Under the pieces are notes generated by a model, which was not told the origin of the DNA, made no database searches, and was given only the letters and a program-made list of their open reading frames with translations. This document shows, piece after piece, positions 36,026 to 45,082 of a DNA stretch of 64,000 bases. The position numbers were made by a program, and so were the translations under genes. Source of the stretch: Metarhizobium sp964253915 (GTDB lineage: Bacteria > Pseudomonadota > Alphaproteobacteria > Rhizobiales > Rhizobiaceae). Location of the stretch: positions 1 to 64,000 of the forward strand of contig NZ_CAXUSG020000018.1 in NCBI RefSeq assembly GCF_964253915.1, read 5' to 3'. Numbering within the stretch: position 1 is the stretch's first letter; every line of letters begins with the position of its first letter.

Positions 36026-37294
36026 TCACCCGTAACGGCTGAACACCAGCGCCGCGTTGACGCCGCCGAACCCGAAAGCGTTGGACAGAACATGATCGAC
36101 CTTGGCCGGGCGTGCGCCATAGGAAAGCAGATCAAATCCTTCCGCGTCCGGCATTGGTTTGTCGATATTGAGGCTTGCCGGAAGTATCTGGTTCTGAATT
36201 GCGAGAACCGAATAGACCGCCTCTATCGCGCCTGCGGCCCCGAGCATGTGCCCGGTCGCTGATTTGGTCGATCCAACGGGCGTGTTCCTCTTGCCTGCTC
36301 CAAAGACCTTTTCCAACGCGGCCAGTTCAGCAGCATCGCCAACCGGCGTGGAGGTTGCATGAGCGTTGACATAGCCGATGGCATCGCTATCGATTCCAGC
36401 CATCGCGAGTGCGATTTCCATCGCCCTTGCCGCCTCACGCCCATCGGGCCATCCGGCCGTGACATGATGGGCGTCGGTTGTGGTGCCGTATCCTGACAAG
36501 ATTGCCAGCGGACGCGCGCCGCGCCGCGCCGCGTGGCTAAAGCGTTCGATAACCAGCATGGCGGCTCCTTCAGAGAGCACAAAGCCATCGTGGTCGGCAT
36601 CGAAGGGTCGTGAAGCCCGATGAGGTTCGTCGTTGAAGTTGAAGGAGAGCGCCTTTGCAGCGGTGAACCCGCCAATAGCAACAGGATCGACGCACGCCTC
36701 CGTGCCGCCACACAAAGCGATGTCGGCCTCGCCGGTGCGGATCAGCCGGAGGGCATCGCCAATCGCCTGCGCGGATGCGGCGCAGGCCGTAACCGGCGCA
36801 CCAGCAGGTCCGTGAAAGCCAAAACGGATGGCGATTTGCCCGGTTGCGAGGTTCGGCAGAAACGACGGCACCACGAACGGAGAAAGGCGGCGCACCCCTT
36901 CGGTGCGGATGGTCTCGGCCGCACCCGTGATCGCCGGAACACCGCCCACCCCGGTTCCGATGACCGTGGCTGTGCGTATCCTGTCCTCGGCGCTTTCTGG
37001 ATGCCAGCCCGCCTGATCCAATGCTTCTCGTGCGGCAGCCATCGCATAGTGAATGAACAGATCGGTTCGGCGCAAATCCCGTGGGTCCATTACCGTTTCC
37101 GGGTCAAAGCCTTCGGCGTCTTCCGCCTGGCTGGGCACAAGGCCCGCGATCCGGCATTTCCATCCATCCGTCTCAAAGCGCGTGTTCGTCCTGACGCCGG
37201 ATTGTCCCGCGATAAGCCTTTTCCAGTTCGTGGCGACGCCGGCCCCGAGGGGAGACACCGCGCCAAGCCCGGTTATGACAATAGGTTCATGCAT
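36026..37294 (-). CDS. Beta-ketoacyl-ACP synthase (FabF-like)
   Basis: This condensing enzyme extends acyl chains with malonyl-ACP. The 422-residue protein carries the complete catalytic triad: Cys171 (VTACAASAQ), His312 (NAHATSTPVGD) and His349 (SATGHMLGAAG), plus the C-terminal NAFGFGGVNAALV glycine-rich loop. It is a stand-alone extra copy on a mobile element, 76 bases downstream of a MarR gene, with a nested palindrome in between. Housekeeping FabF is normally next to acpP; that is absent here, so it may resist a FabF-targeting compound or make a special acyl chain. Both are inference. Confidence 0.9.
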   Translation of the reverse strand: MHEPIVITGLGAVSPLGAGVATNWKRLIAGQSGVRTNTRFETDGWKCRIAGLVPSQAEDAEGFDPETVMDPRDLRRTDLFIHYAMAAAREALDQAGWHPESAEDRIRTATVIGTGVGGVPAITGAAETIRTEGVRRLSPFVVPSFLPNLATGQIAIRFGFHGPAGAPVTACAASAQAIGDALRLIRTGEADIALCGGTEACVDPVAIGGFTAAKALSFNFNDEPHRASRPFDADHDGFVLSEGAAMLVIERFSHAARRGARPLAILSGYGTTTDAHHVTAGWPDGREAARAMEIALAMAGIDSDAIGYVNAHATSTPVGDAAELAALEKVFGAGKRNTPVGSTKSATGHMLGAAGAIEAVYSVLAIQNQILPASLNIDKPMPDAEGFDLLSYGARPAKVDHVLSNAFGFGGVNAALVFSRYG

Positions 37295-37302
37295 CGAACG
37301 CC

Positions 37303-37336
37303 CTCATGTGTATATACACACCATATAGCACATGAG
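37303..37336. promoter_or_regulatory. Nested palindromes between marR and fabF (probable MarR operator)
   Basis: A perfect 14-bp palindrome TGTGTATATACACA lies at 37307-37320. It is overlapped by a wider inverted repeat with 8-bp arms CTCATGTG (37303-37310) and CACATGAG (37329-37336). The site is eight bases upstream of the ketosynthase ATG, suited to repression or to steric block of initiation by a MarR dimer. Confidence 0.6.
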
Positions 37337-37370
37337 TGGGTTTAGGCAATCCCGTAGGTTCTCGCGCCGC

Positions 37371-37799
37371 CTATAGGTGTTTGGCGACTCGAAGGTAGGT
37401 CTCGGCATCCTGATCCGAGAGACCTTCCATGAGTTCGGACTGGGCTTGCTGCCATTCCGGCAGAAGGCGATCCAGCACCGTGTCTCCCGACTCTGTCAGT
37501 TCACAAAGGCGAGCGTTGCCGACCGCACCCGAGACACGCCGCACAAGCCCCTTGCGTTCAAGAAGATCGAGGTTCCGTGTCAGGCTCGTGCGATCCAAAA
37601 ACACCCGCTGCGCCAGCGTCGCGACCGGCTCGCCCGGATAGAAGCGGATCGCTGCGAGTAGCCAGAATTGCTGAGCCGTGACGCCGAACGGTTTCAGCTT
37701 CGCATCATACCGCCGCAGCAACGTGCGGGCGGCTGCGATGGTGTTCAGAACGAGGCACTTCGAGAGGTCGTTAGGTAAAGTCATGCCGAACGTTACCAT
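37371..37799 (-). CDS. MarR family transcriptional regulator
   Basis: The 142-residue protein has the MarR winged helix (VATLAQRVFLDRTSLTRNLDLLERKGLV) flanked by dimerisation helices. MarR proteins usually repress neighbouring genes and respond to phenolic or lipophilic ligands. It is transcribed in the same direction as the ketosynthase, with the nested palindrome in the 76-base gap, so control of the ketosynthase is likely. Confidence 0.87.
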   Translation of the reverse strand: MVTFGMTLPNDLSKCLVLNTIAAARTLLRRYDAKLKPFGVTAQQFWLLAAIRFYPGEPVATLAQRVFLDRTSLTRNLDLLERKGLVRRVSGAVGNARLCELTESGDTVLDRLLPEWQQAQSELMEGLSDQDAETYLRVAKHL

Positions 37800-38372
37800 A
37801 ACCCGCGCTGGCTAAGTCAATCGGTGTCGATGATGGCGTCTCGATGTTCGCATGTAGGCATCCGCTACTCTATCTAAAATCAGCCAAAAACAAGGTATTT
37901 TTAGACAATAGTTCCTATAGAAACCGAGCAACACCAATGGTTTGATGGGACCAGCGGCGCTATGGGGGGCAAAAATGGGGTACCATTCGTGGCGCACCTA
38001 AACAGTGTGCAGACAACGATATTTTCTAGAACATCAGCGACGTAGCGCCATCATCTTGGAATCTGTCGCGAAAATCCCAAAACCTGCGACACCAGAAACT
38101 CAATCGAGCGATGCGCCCTCATCGGGAAGGCTGTGGTCAACCATTCTGGGGTCAGTTCGCATCTAGTTTTAGCTCGAACCAATCCCGCCTTCTGTGCAAC
38201 GCCGCGCTCCCCGCCGAAAAGGCGTTCCTCGCCACTTTAGGGTCCGCCATTGCATAGGCTACGGCGCGATCCGGCCGAAGCTCCTTCTTCGCCTTTCGGC
38301 CTCACGGGCCAGCAAGGACCTTCTCTGACAACTTGCGGGACGGCTTTCCCACGAATGCTGAGTTAGCTTCTG
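37800..38372. other. Intergenic region at cargo junction
   Basis: About 570 bases without a gene I can support. This is the left junction of the fabF/marR cargo with the conserved TraG block. A 61-residue minus-strand frame at 37812-37997 has no recognisable features. No insertion-sequence ends or target duplications were identified. Confidence 0.4.
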
Positions 38373-38795
38373 TCATTCAGGGACATCACCGGCAACATCA
38401 TCGGGAATTTCACGCAGAAAGCTCTGTCCCTTCTGAAGGCGCACGCCGAGGGTCTCGATGAAGCCCTCGTAGCGTTCCCGGCCTTTGGCCTGAGCGGCAG
38501 CGTGCGCATCGCTTGGCAAGGGCGGTGTGATGGTCAGCCAGAAGCGAACGAACAGCGCCACGGTTTCGGCGGTGACGCCAAGGTCGCGTTCGATCCGCTG
38601 GACCTGCCTGGAAAGTCTGTCCATGCGGCGCGCGAAAGCGGCCTCGCGCCGGTCGGCGTTGTCGGGTGAAAGAAAGGACGCAACGGCCGCTTCGACGATC
38701 GCTGAGCGCGAGATGCTCTTGCGCTCAGACAGGTCTCTGATCTGCTCGATCATCTCTACAGGCAAGGTGAGGTTAAGGCGGTCACGCATGGTCAC
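38373..38795 (-). CDS. Ribbon-helix-helix (CopG-type) protein next to traG
   Basis: The 140-residue protein starts with a CopG-like ribbon-helix-helix (RLNLTLPVEMIEQIRDLSERKSIS in adjoining stretches), followed by a helical region with a hydrophobic segment (VALFVRFWLTITPPLPS). It overlaps the traG stop (ATGA) and regularly accompanies traG in alphaproteobacterial elements. It may bind DNA near oriT or regulate transfer; its exact role is not known. Confidence 0.8.
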   Translation of the reverse strand: MTMRDRLNLTLPVEMIEQIRDLSERKSISRSAIVEAAVASFLSPDNADRREAAFARRMDRLSRQVQRIERDLGVTAETVALFVRFWLTITPPLPSDAHAAAQAKGRERYEGFIETLGVRLQKGQSFLREIPDDVAGDVPE

Positions 38796-40783
38796 AGATC
38801 CATATTGTCGTTGGGGTTCATCGACACCTGCCGGGCGATGCCGGTCATCTGCCGGCGCAGAACCTGGCGCTGGCGGGCGGCGTCTTCCGGTTCGTCATCT
38901 AGTAGGACAGAAAATTCCTCGGACGGGTTCGGATCTCTCGTCTCTTTGACGATGGCGACGTGATCCGGCAGTTCCGGCTCGCGGCGCAGTCCGCTGTTGG
39001 CGGCATCCTTTTCCGTCTTCTGGATTTCAGCGAGCAGACGAGCATCCGGCGCTTGCGGTTTCAATTCCGTCCAGGCGTCTTTACGGGTGGTTCGTCGGGT
39101 CTTGGCCGGATCGGGTGGGGGCAATACGCGCTCGTTGAAGCGTCTGTCCTCGTAGTATCGGGCCTTCTTCGCCCGAACGGGCGGCGTTGCCGCCAGCATG
39201 ACGATTTCATCGTCGGGCGGGAGCTGCATGATCTCGCCAGGAGTGAGGAGCTGGCGCGCGGTTTCCGAGCGCGAGACCATCAGATGCCCGAGCCAGGGCG
39301 ATAGGCGATGCCCGGCATAGTTCTTCATCGCCTTCATCTCGGTGGCGGTGCCGAGCGCATCGGAGACGCGCTTCGCCGTCCGTTCGTCGTTGGTGGCGAA
39401 GGAGACACGCACATGGCAGTTGTCGAGGATCGAGTTGTTGGCGCCGTAAGCCTTTTCGATTTGGTTCAGCGACTGGGCGATGAGGAATGCCTTGAGCCCA
39501 TAGCCTGCCATGAAGGCCAGAGCGCTCTCGAAGAAGTCGAGACGGCCGAGGGCCGGAAATTCGTCCAGCATCATCAGCACGCGATGCCGACGCTCCTTGG
39601 TGTGAAGGTCTTCCGTCAGGCGCCGCCCGATCTGGTTAAGGACAAGGCGGATGAGCGGCTTGGTCCGCGAAATGTCAGATGGTGGCACGACTAGGTAAAG
39701 CGTGGCCGGTCGGTCGTCCTCGATGAGGTCCGCGATGCGCCAGTCGCAGCGGCTTGTCACCTCGGCGACAACAGGATCGCGATAGAGGCCGAGGAACGAC
39801 ATGGCGGTGGACAACACGCCGGAACGTTCATTGTCGGATTTGTTGAGCAACTCGCGCGCCGTGGATGCGATGACCGGATGCGGGCCTTTTTCGCGGAGAT
39901 GCGGCGTGGTCATCATCGCCGCCAGTGTCGTCTCGATCGGGCGCTTAGGGTCGGACAGGAATCCCGCGACACCGGCGAGCGTCTTGTCCTTCTCGGCATA
40001 GAGGACGTGGAGGATCGCACCAACCAGCAGCGAGTGGCTTGTCTTCTCCCAGTGGTTGCGTTTTTCCAGCGAACCTTCCGGATCGACCAACACGTCGGCG
40101 ACGTTCTGTACGTCGCGCACTTCCCATTCGCCGCGGCGCACCTCGAGCAGGGGATTGTAGGCGGCTGATTTGACGTTGGTCGGATCAAACAGAAGCACGC
40201 GGCCGTGCTTTGAGCGGAAGCCGGCGGTGAGCTGCCAGTTCTCGCCCTTGATGTCGTGAACGACAACTGAGCCCGGCCAGGTCAGGAGGGTCGGGACGAC
40301 GAGTCCGACGCCCTTGCCGGATCGCGTCGGCGCAAAGCACAACACATGCTCCGGACCATCGTGGCGGATGTAGTCGCGGTCGAGCTTGCCGAGCACTACG
40401 CCATCCGGGCTGAGCAAACCCGCAGCCTTGATCTCCTGTGGGTTTGCCCATCGTGCCGAACCATAGGTCTCGATGTTCTTGGCTTCACGGGCACGCCATA
40501 CCGACATGCCGATGGCGACAGCGATAGCGATGAAGCCGCCGGATGCTGCGATCATGCCACCTTTGGCGAAGATATCTGGGGCGTAGGCGTCGAAGAAGTA
40601 CCACCACCAGAAGATGGCGGGCGGATAATAGAAGGGCATATCGCCGAACGCGAACCAGGGTGTCCCAAGCTGCGCCTGAAACCCGAGCTGCCAGGCAACA
40701 TATTGTGTGGCTCCCCAGGTGGTGAACAGCACGATCAGGAAGACGATGAGTATTTGGCCCCAGAGGATTTTGGTTGCGGACAT
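38792..40783 (-). CDS. traG: Conjugal transfer coupling protein TraG (VirD4-like)
   Basis: This type IV coupling protein brings the relaxase-DNA complex to the secretion channel. From the ATG at 40783 it has 663 residues with two or three N-terminal membrane helices, Walker A (PTRSGKGVGLVVPTLL) and Walker B (VLMMLDEFPALGR). The C-terminus is charged and disordered-looking. The longer frame upstream of 40783 is Ser/Ala/Arg-rich read-through and unlikely to be translated. It lies 31 bases downstream of the relaxase. Confidence 0.95.
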   Translation of the reverse strand: MSATKILWGQILIVFLIVLFTTWGATQYVAWQLGFQAQLGTPWFAFGDMPFYYPPAIFWWWYFFDAYAPDIFAKGGMIAASGGFIAIAVAIGMSVWRAREAKNIETYGSARWANPQEIKAAGLLSPDGVVLGKLDRDYIRHDGPEHVLCFAPTRSGKGVGLVVPTLLTWPGSVVVHDIKGENWQLTAGFRSKHGRVLLFDPTNVKSAAYNPLLEVRRGEWEVRDVQNVADVLVDPEGSLEKRNHWEKTSHSLLVGAILHVLYAEKDKTLAGVAGFLSDPKRPIETTLAAMMTTPHLREKGPHPVIASTARELLNKSDNERSGVLSTAMSFLGLYRDPVVAEVTSRCDWRIADLIEDDRPATLYLVVPPSDISRTKPLIRLVLNQIGRRLTEDLHTKERRHRVLMMLDEFPALGRLDFFESALAFMAGYGLKAFLIAQSLNQIEKAYGANNSILDNCHVRVSFATNDERTAKRVSDALGTATEMKAMKNYAGHRLSPWLGHLMVSRSETARQLLTPGEIMQLPPDDEIVMLAATPPVRAKKARYYEDRRFNERVLPPPDPAKTRRTTRKDAWTELKPQAPDARLLAEIQKTEKDAANSGLRREPELPDHVAIVKETRDPNPSEEFSVLLDDEPEDAARQRQVLRRQMTGIARQVSMNPNDNMDL

Positions 40784-40814
40784 TATCGTGGTCCTTGTCT
40801 GTTGGGGTTGAGGG

Positions 40815-42575
40815 TCACAGGCCAAGCGCGCGCTGGCGGCCGAGGCTCCAGTCGATCCCTCCGCCGCTTTTGGCGACGCCGACGATGTGCTGGCCGAGTT
40901 TCTTTTCCAGCGGCGGGGTCCAGGGGACGAGCTGGAAGCCAAGTCCGTTGTCGATCATGGCGAAGCGGCCGGAGGAGAGGGCGAGCCGCTGGCGGTAGAT
41001 GCCGGTGACGTGCTCGCCGGCCTGCGCTTTCTGGAAGGCGAGCCCGGTTTCGGTGGCCAACTTTGCCCCAACGGCATCTAGCTCGCGCTGGCGCAGGGTA
41101 TTGAGAAGATCGCGCTGCAGGATGATACGCTGATCTTGGCGGCGGGCGAGGCCTTCCTCGGCCAGATGCTCAGCGCGTGCCTGCATCGCCTCGCGGACCT
41201 CGCTTCCGAAGCCGCCGGCGGACATGGGCATTGGCTCGCGTTCGACCAGGCGATGATCGAGCCAGGTGGCGCCGGGCGCGGTGATTTGCCGGTTGAGGTC
41301 GAGATCGGATCTGTTGGCGAGCACAAGTGTCGGGCGGTCATCATCGGGGCCGCCGAAGCGCCTGACTTCCACGATGCCGCCGATGGCAGGGGAATGCTCG
41401 AAGGCCTCGATGCCGCGGAAGCGTACATGATGGGCGCGGCCGTCGGTGGCATCGATGACGGCGTAGGCTTCGCCGGTGAGTTCGTCGTGCAGGCCGCGAT
41501 CCACGAGCCGGCCCATGACGGGCGAGCCTGCCGTGCCATCGATCACATAGTCGGTGAAACCGCGATCCTGTCCGCGCTCTGTGAAGGCACGGTGCATGGT
41601 TTTGATGATGTCGCCGCGCATGCCGAGATCGCGCAGGGATTTTTCCGCCTCGAGGCCTACCATCCATTCGCCGGGACTGGCGGGCGCGGCGAGGCCCATC
41701 TTCTCCAGATGCTGAAGTCGCCCGACCATGAGACGGCGTAACGATGGATCGGACACGCCGGGCGCCTCCGGCCGCAGATCGATCAAGCCGGTTTCGTCGG
41801 CGGCGAGGCGGATCTCGACATCGAGGCGGGTCCAGCGTTCTGCCGTGACTTCCTTTTCCAGCGCGCTGCGGATCTCGTGCTCGGGTTTGGGGCCGAGTTC
41901 GATGGAGACCAGATCCTCGGCGCGGGAGCGCAGGCCGCGGCTGATATAATCGCGTGAGATCACCAGATCGGCGCCGGTCTGGTCGACACCGCGCACGATA
42001 AGATGGACGTGGGGATTGTCGGTGTTCCAGTGATCGACGGCCGCCCAGTCGAGTTTGGTGCCGAGGTCGGATTCCATCTGCCGCGCAAGGTCACGGGTGA
42101 ACTCGCGCAGATCGGTCATGTCGGCCGCGTCTTCAGGCGAGATGATGAAGCGGAAATGGTGCCGGTCGTCTTTGCACCGATCAGAGAAGGCGAGATCGTC
42201 AGCGCGCTCGTTCTCGGCGTCAAACATCACGCCTTTCTCTCCGTCCCGGCTCACGCCCTCGCGCTTGAGGTAGGAGAGGTGGGCTGACAGGGGCGCCGAG
42301 CGAAACGACTTGCCTTGATGGCGGACGACGCGGGCCTTCACTACGACACGGCGGGAAGAGCTGAACAGACGGTTGCGGCTGAAGCTGCCGCGGCCGCGGC
42401 CGAAAGTCGAGCGGCCATAACCGGAAGCGCGCTTGCCGGAGGCCGACGGCGAAGCGACATGCCCAGACTTCTTCGCGGCGCGCAGCACCTGGTTGATGAA
42501 GCTCTTTGGCTTGCCGGCACGGGGGCTCTTGATGCGCCCAGGACGGACGCGGAATTCGCTGTCGCCCTCGCTCAT
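40815..42575 (-). CDS. VirD2-like relaxase (DUF3363 family)
   Basis: This enzyme nicks oriT and stays attached to the 5' end of the transferred strand. The 586-residue protein has a basic N-terminus rich in Arg/Ser/Gly, a relaxase core with HHFRFIISPED and the metal-binding DHWNTDNPHVHLIVRG motif, and a large C-terminal DUF3363 region. I chose the ATG at 42575 (MSEGDSEFRVRPGRIKS), the usual beginning of this family; upstream sequence to 42671 overlaps repeats of the presumed oriT. Confidence 0.92.
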   Translation of the reverse strand: MSEGDSEFRVRPGRIKSPRAGKPKSFINQVLRAAKKSGHVASPSASGKRASGYGRSTFGRGRGSFSRNRLFSSSRRVVVKARVVRHQGKSFRSAPLSAHLSYLKREGVSRDGEKGVMFDAENERADDLAFSDRCKDDRHHFRFIISPEDAADMTDLREFTRDLARQMESDLGTKLDWAAVDHWNTDNPHVHLIVRGVDQTGADLVISRDYISRGLRSRAEDLVSIELGPKPEHEIRSALEKEVTAERWTRLDVEIRLAADETGLIDLRPEAPGVSDPSLRRLMVGRLQHLEKMGLAAPASPGEWMVGLEAEKSLRDLGMRGDIIKTMHRAFTERGQDRGFTDYVIDGTAGSPVMGRLVDRGLHDELTGEAYAVIDATDGRAHHVRFRGIEAFEHSPAIGGIVEVRRFGGPDDDRPTLVLANRSDLDLNRQITAPGATWLDHRLVEREPMPMSAGGFGSEVREAMQARAEHLAEEGLARRQDQRIILQRDLLNTLRQRELDAVGAKLATETGLAFQKAQAGEHVTGIYRQRLALSSGRFAMIDNGLGFQLVPWTPPLEKKLGQHIVGVAKSGGGIDWSLGRQRALGL

Positions 42576-42822
42576 GACGCAGCTCTCGCAAGCCAAAAGC
42601 AGGAGGCGTGCATAAAGGGGTCTTGAAATTGCTTGAAAAAACCGTGCAGCATGCACGCGACCGACCGCCATGCACGAAAAAACGCCAGTCTCGTCAGAGA
42701 CTTACAGAGTTTCGGGCATGGCCTTTTATCTCGCCGTCCTTCTGTCGTTCCTTCCTGCTCTCCCCCCAATTCCACACAGCCCTCTCCAGACCACGCCACG
42801 CTGCGCCAGACCACGAGACTCT
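42576..42822. other. Candidate oriT region upstream of relaxase
   Basis: This non-coding 247-base stretch lies between the relaxase start and the transglycosylase stop. It contains a CGTGCA/TGCACG inverted repeat (42643-42657) with further copies of the TGCACG or CGTGCA core at about 42607-42612 and 42665-42671. Relaxase origins often lie immediately upstream with inverted repeats like these. I did not find a clear RP4-type ATCCTG nick motif, so the assignment is by position and repeats only. Confidence 0.35.
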
Positions 42823-43608
42823 TCATGGCCGGTCTCCATCACCGGGCCGAGCGACAAACAGGTCGCCAGATTGCAGTGCATCGGCGGGGTCAGCGTGCCC
42901 GGCCTGCGCAGCGGCCATGCCGTTGGAGTGCTCGGCTTGCGACGGTTGCCTTGCATCCGAAGTGCTGAAAGACGGCGTGACGAAGAGCGGTGCTTGGCGC
43001 CATGCGTTCGGATTGGAGGTGGCGACGACGGTTTTTCCTCGCGTCGCCGGTGCAAGTTCACCGCCACCGACAAGGGGCGCGAGGGTCGCGACATAGGCGC
43101 GGGTTTCCGCCGGAAGGCGACGGCCTGCGAGGTATTCATCGTAGCGTCCGGGACCGGCATTATAGGCCGCCAGAAATCCCGGCGAACCGTAGCGATCGTG
43201 CATTTCGCGCAGATAAGCGGTGCCTGCGAGGATGTTGTCGCGGGGATCGTATGGGTCACGGCCGAGGCCATAACGGATACGCAGCTCCGCCCAGGTATCA
43301 GGCATGACCTGCATCAGGCCCATCGCGCCCGCAGACGATATTGCGCGCACATCGCCGGCGCTTTCGACGCGGCGAACGGCGCGTATCCAGTGCTCGGGGA
43401 TGCCGAAACGCTGCGAAGCTTCGGTAACGAAACCGGCATGCGGATCGGCGACTGAGGACCTGATGTGCGGGGCGCTTTGCGCCTGCACCTCGACCGACGG
43501 CGTTGCAGAAAGGCAGAGGCCGGAAAGGAGAAGAGGGATGATGCGCCGGGCAGCGCGAGGCCGCCAGGCTAACATCAGTGGTACGGGGTTCGGACGAAGG
43601 ATTCGCAT
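42823..43608 (-). CDS. Lytic transglycosylase of the conjugation system (VirB1-like)
   Basis: This enzyme cleaves peptidoglycan to open a path for the secretion apparatus. The 261-residue protein has a signal peptide (about 18-44), then an SLT domain with catalytic Glu in AVRRVESAGDVRAIS, the ALGLMQVMP-type GAMGLMQVMPDTW and AAYNAGPGRYDEY motifs. The C-terminal 80 residues are low-complexity. It begins three bases after the DUF736 stop. Confidence 0.92.
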   Translation of the reverse strand: MRILRPNPVPLMLAWRPRAARRIIPLLLSGLCLSATPSVEVQAQSAPHIRSSVADPHAGFVTEASQRFGIPEHWIRAVRRVESAGDVRAISSAGAMGLMQVMPDTWAELRIRYGLGRDPYDPRDNILAGTAYLREMHDRYGSPGFLAAYNAGPGRYDEYLAGRRLPAETRAYVATLAPLVGGGELAPATRGKTVVATSNPNAWRQAPLFVTPSFSTSDARQPSQAEHSNGMAAAQAGHADPADALQSGDLFVARPGDGDRP

Positions 43609-43611
43609 GAT

Positions 43612-43950
43612 CTATTCCCGTTCGCCGCGCTTTTGCGGACGGTTCCAGTGTAGGGACCATGAGGTTGCATCCGCGCCGTTCTGGAACAGGCGCGCGCGGA
43701 TCGGCTGTGGGAAGGTCGGATCATCGATGAGCAGCGATAGATACTCGCCGGCCTTCTCGCTGGTCTCCGTCCAGGCCGCCCCGATCTCTGGCGCATTGTC
43801 GTCAGCGCCATGGTGGACCCGGTAGTTCGGTGCGTTCTCCACTTCCGAGGGTTCGACAGGGAGAATGGTGATTTCACGGTAGAGGGTGAGCGTATGAATG
43901 CGGCCCGTGAAACCAAATTCTTCGCGCGTGAATTCGCCGATTTGCGGCAT
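43612..43950 (-). CDS. DUF736 family protein
   Basis: The 112-residue small protein has the DUF736 signature (IGEFTREEFGFTGRI near the start, YLSLLIDDPTFPQPIRARLF in the second half). This family is nearly always linked to traF and virD2-type genes in rhizobial and other alphaproteobacterial elements. Function is unknown. It probably belongs to the transfer operon. Confidence 0.85.
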   Translation of the reverse strand: MPQIGEFTREEFGFTGRIHTLTLYREITILPVEPSEVENAPNYRVHHGADDNAPEIGAAWTETSEKAGEYLSLLIDDPTFPQPIRARLFQNGADATSWSLHWNRPQKRGERE

Positions 43951-44018
43951 GGCGATGTCCTTTCATCGTGCGGTGGGGATGGGATCGGCGGGCGTTACGC
44001 GCGCCGAAGGCGTGACGC

Positions 44019-44564
44019 TCACCGCGTTGGCGTCCGCCATTCGAAGCGGCCTTCGCCGTCATTGTCGGTCCACAGCGGAACCGCGCGACCGATGATCGAA
44101 CTGGAAGGAATCGAGCCGAAATACCGACCGTCGAGGCTGTCGGGCACCTCCCAGTTCATCAGGAAAATCTCGCTGTCCGCGATCACGCGGCAGCCCTGCC
44201 AGACGGGCAGTGGTCGGCCAATGCGGTCGTGTTCGAGCGCCGTTCCCATCTCCACGTCATCGACCGTGATGAGGAGATTCATGCGGCACACGGTCTGTCC
44301 GGGCAGGCCCAGAACGCGCTTCAGGAGTGGCGTTCCGCGCGGCAGATAGCCGCCATCTGTCAGGAAGGTGGCGAGCGGTTCGGGCGCATCGACCGCAACC
44401 AGTTCGGTCACATCGAGGCCATCGGCCGGTTCGACGGTATAGAAGCCGATCGGCGCGCTGGCGGATGCGTTCCAAATTAGCTTCGGCCCGTTGGATACGA
44501 ACGACAGCCCAGCAACGGCGAGCACGGAGAAATACGTCGTCATGACGTAGCCGAAGCGGGTCAT
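44019..44564 (-). CDS. traF: Conjugal transfer signal peptidase TraF (S26 family)
   Basis: This membrane serine protease processes conjugative pilins such as TrbC. The 181-residue protein has an N-terminal membrane helix, the catalytic Ser in ASAPIGFYTV and the catalytic Lys in LLKRVLGLPGQTV, as in S26 peptidases. I chose the ATG at 44564, which overlaps the DUF2840 stop; the longer frame lacks family similarity. Confidence 0.9.
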   Translation of the reverse strand: MTRFGYVMTTYFSVLAVAGLSFVSNGPKLIWNASASAPIGFYTVEPADGLDVTELVAVDAPEPLATFLTDGGYLPRGTPLLKRVLGLPGQTVCRMNLLITVDDVEMGTALEHDRIGRPLPVWQGCRVIADSEIFLMNWEVPDSLDGRYFGSIPSSSIIGRAVPLWTDNDGEGRFEWRTPTR

Positions 44565-45082
44565 GGAGCGATCCTCCGGCGCTTCAACCAGGCCCGATGC
44601 TGGTCGTGGCTGTAAGCGCGCGGTTGATGGCCGGCGGTCAGGCGGTTGTGGACGTGCCGCCAATAGTCGGGCGCTGCATCGGCAGGGGCGATGCCCATCG
44701 CCTCGATGGCGTCGACCAGGTGCAGCACAGTCTCGACTTTTGGCCAGCCTTCGATCTTCAGCAGAATGTCGCCGCCGGGACGCACGAAGGGCAGTGTCTG
44801 ATAGGCCTCACCGGGTGCAATTGCGCGCACGATGTCGATGCGCGAAATGATCGTGCCGAAGTCGTTCGAAGCCCAGCGGACGAACGCGAAGATCGTGTCT
44901 GGCTGAAACGAAAGGATACGACGACGACGATCAAGGATTGTTTCGCGCGTATGCTGGCCGAACCTGATCCAGTATTCGATCTTCTTTTCGATCCACGTCA
45001 GTTCGACGTGGGTCAGGTGGTCTGGTGATACGGGCAACGGCACTGCGCTGCCGCGCATGCGGGAGGCCGCAGTGCCGGTCAT
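44561..45082 (-). CDS. DUF2840 domain protein
   Basis: The 173-residue soluble protein belongs to DUF2840, found between parA and traF in this type of element. It shows the WIEKKIEYWIRFG and ILSFQPDTIFAFVRW segments. Function is unknown. Overlaps at both ends (ATGA) place it in one long operon from repA to the transfer genes. Confidence 0.85.
   Translation of the reverse strand: MTGTAASRMRGSAVPLPVSPDHLTHVELTWIEKKIEYWIRFGQHTRETILDRRRRILSFQPDTIFAFVRWASNDFGTIISRIDIVRAIAPGEAYQTLPFVRPGGDILLKIEGWPKVETVLHLVDAIEAMGIAPADAAPDYWRHVHNRLTAGHQPRAYSHDQHRAWLKRRRIAP

Noticed and set aside
35179..36135. An intact 318-residue DMT permease
   Set aside because: The N-terminal 70 or so residues derive from another reading frame of the ketosynthase gene and the last helix is missing.
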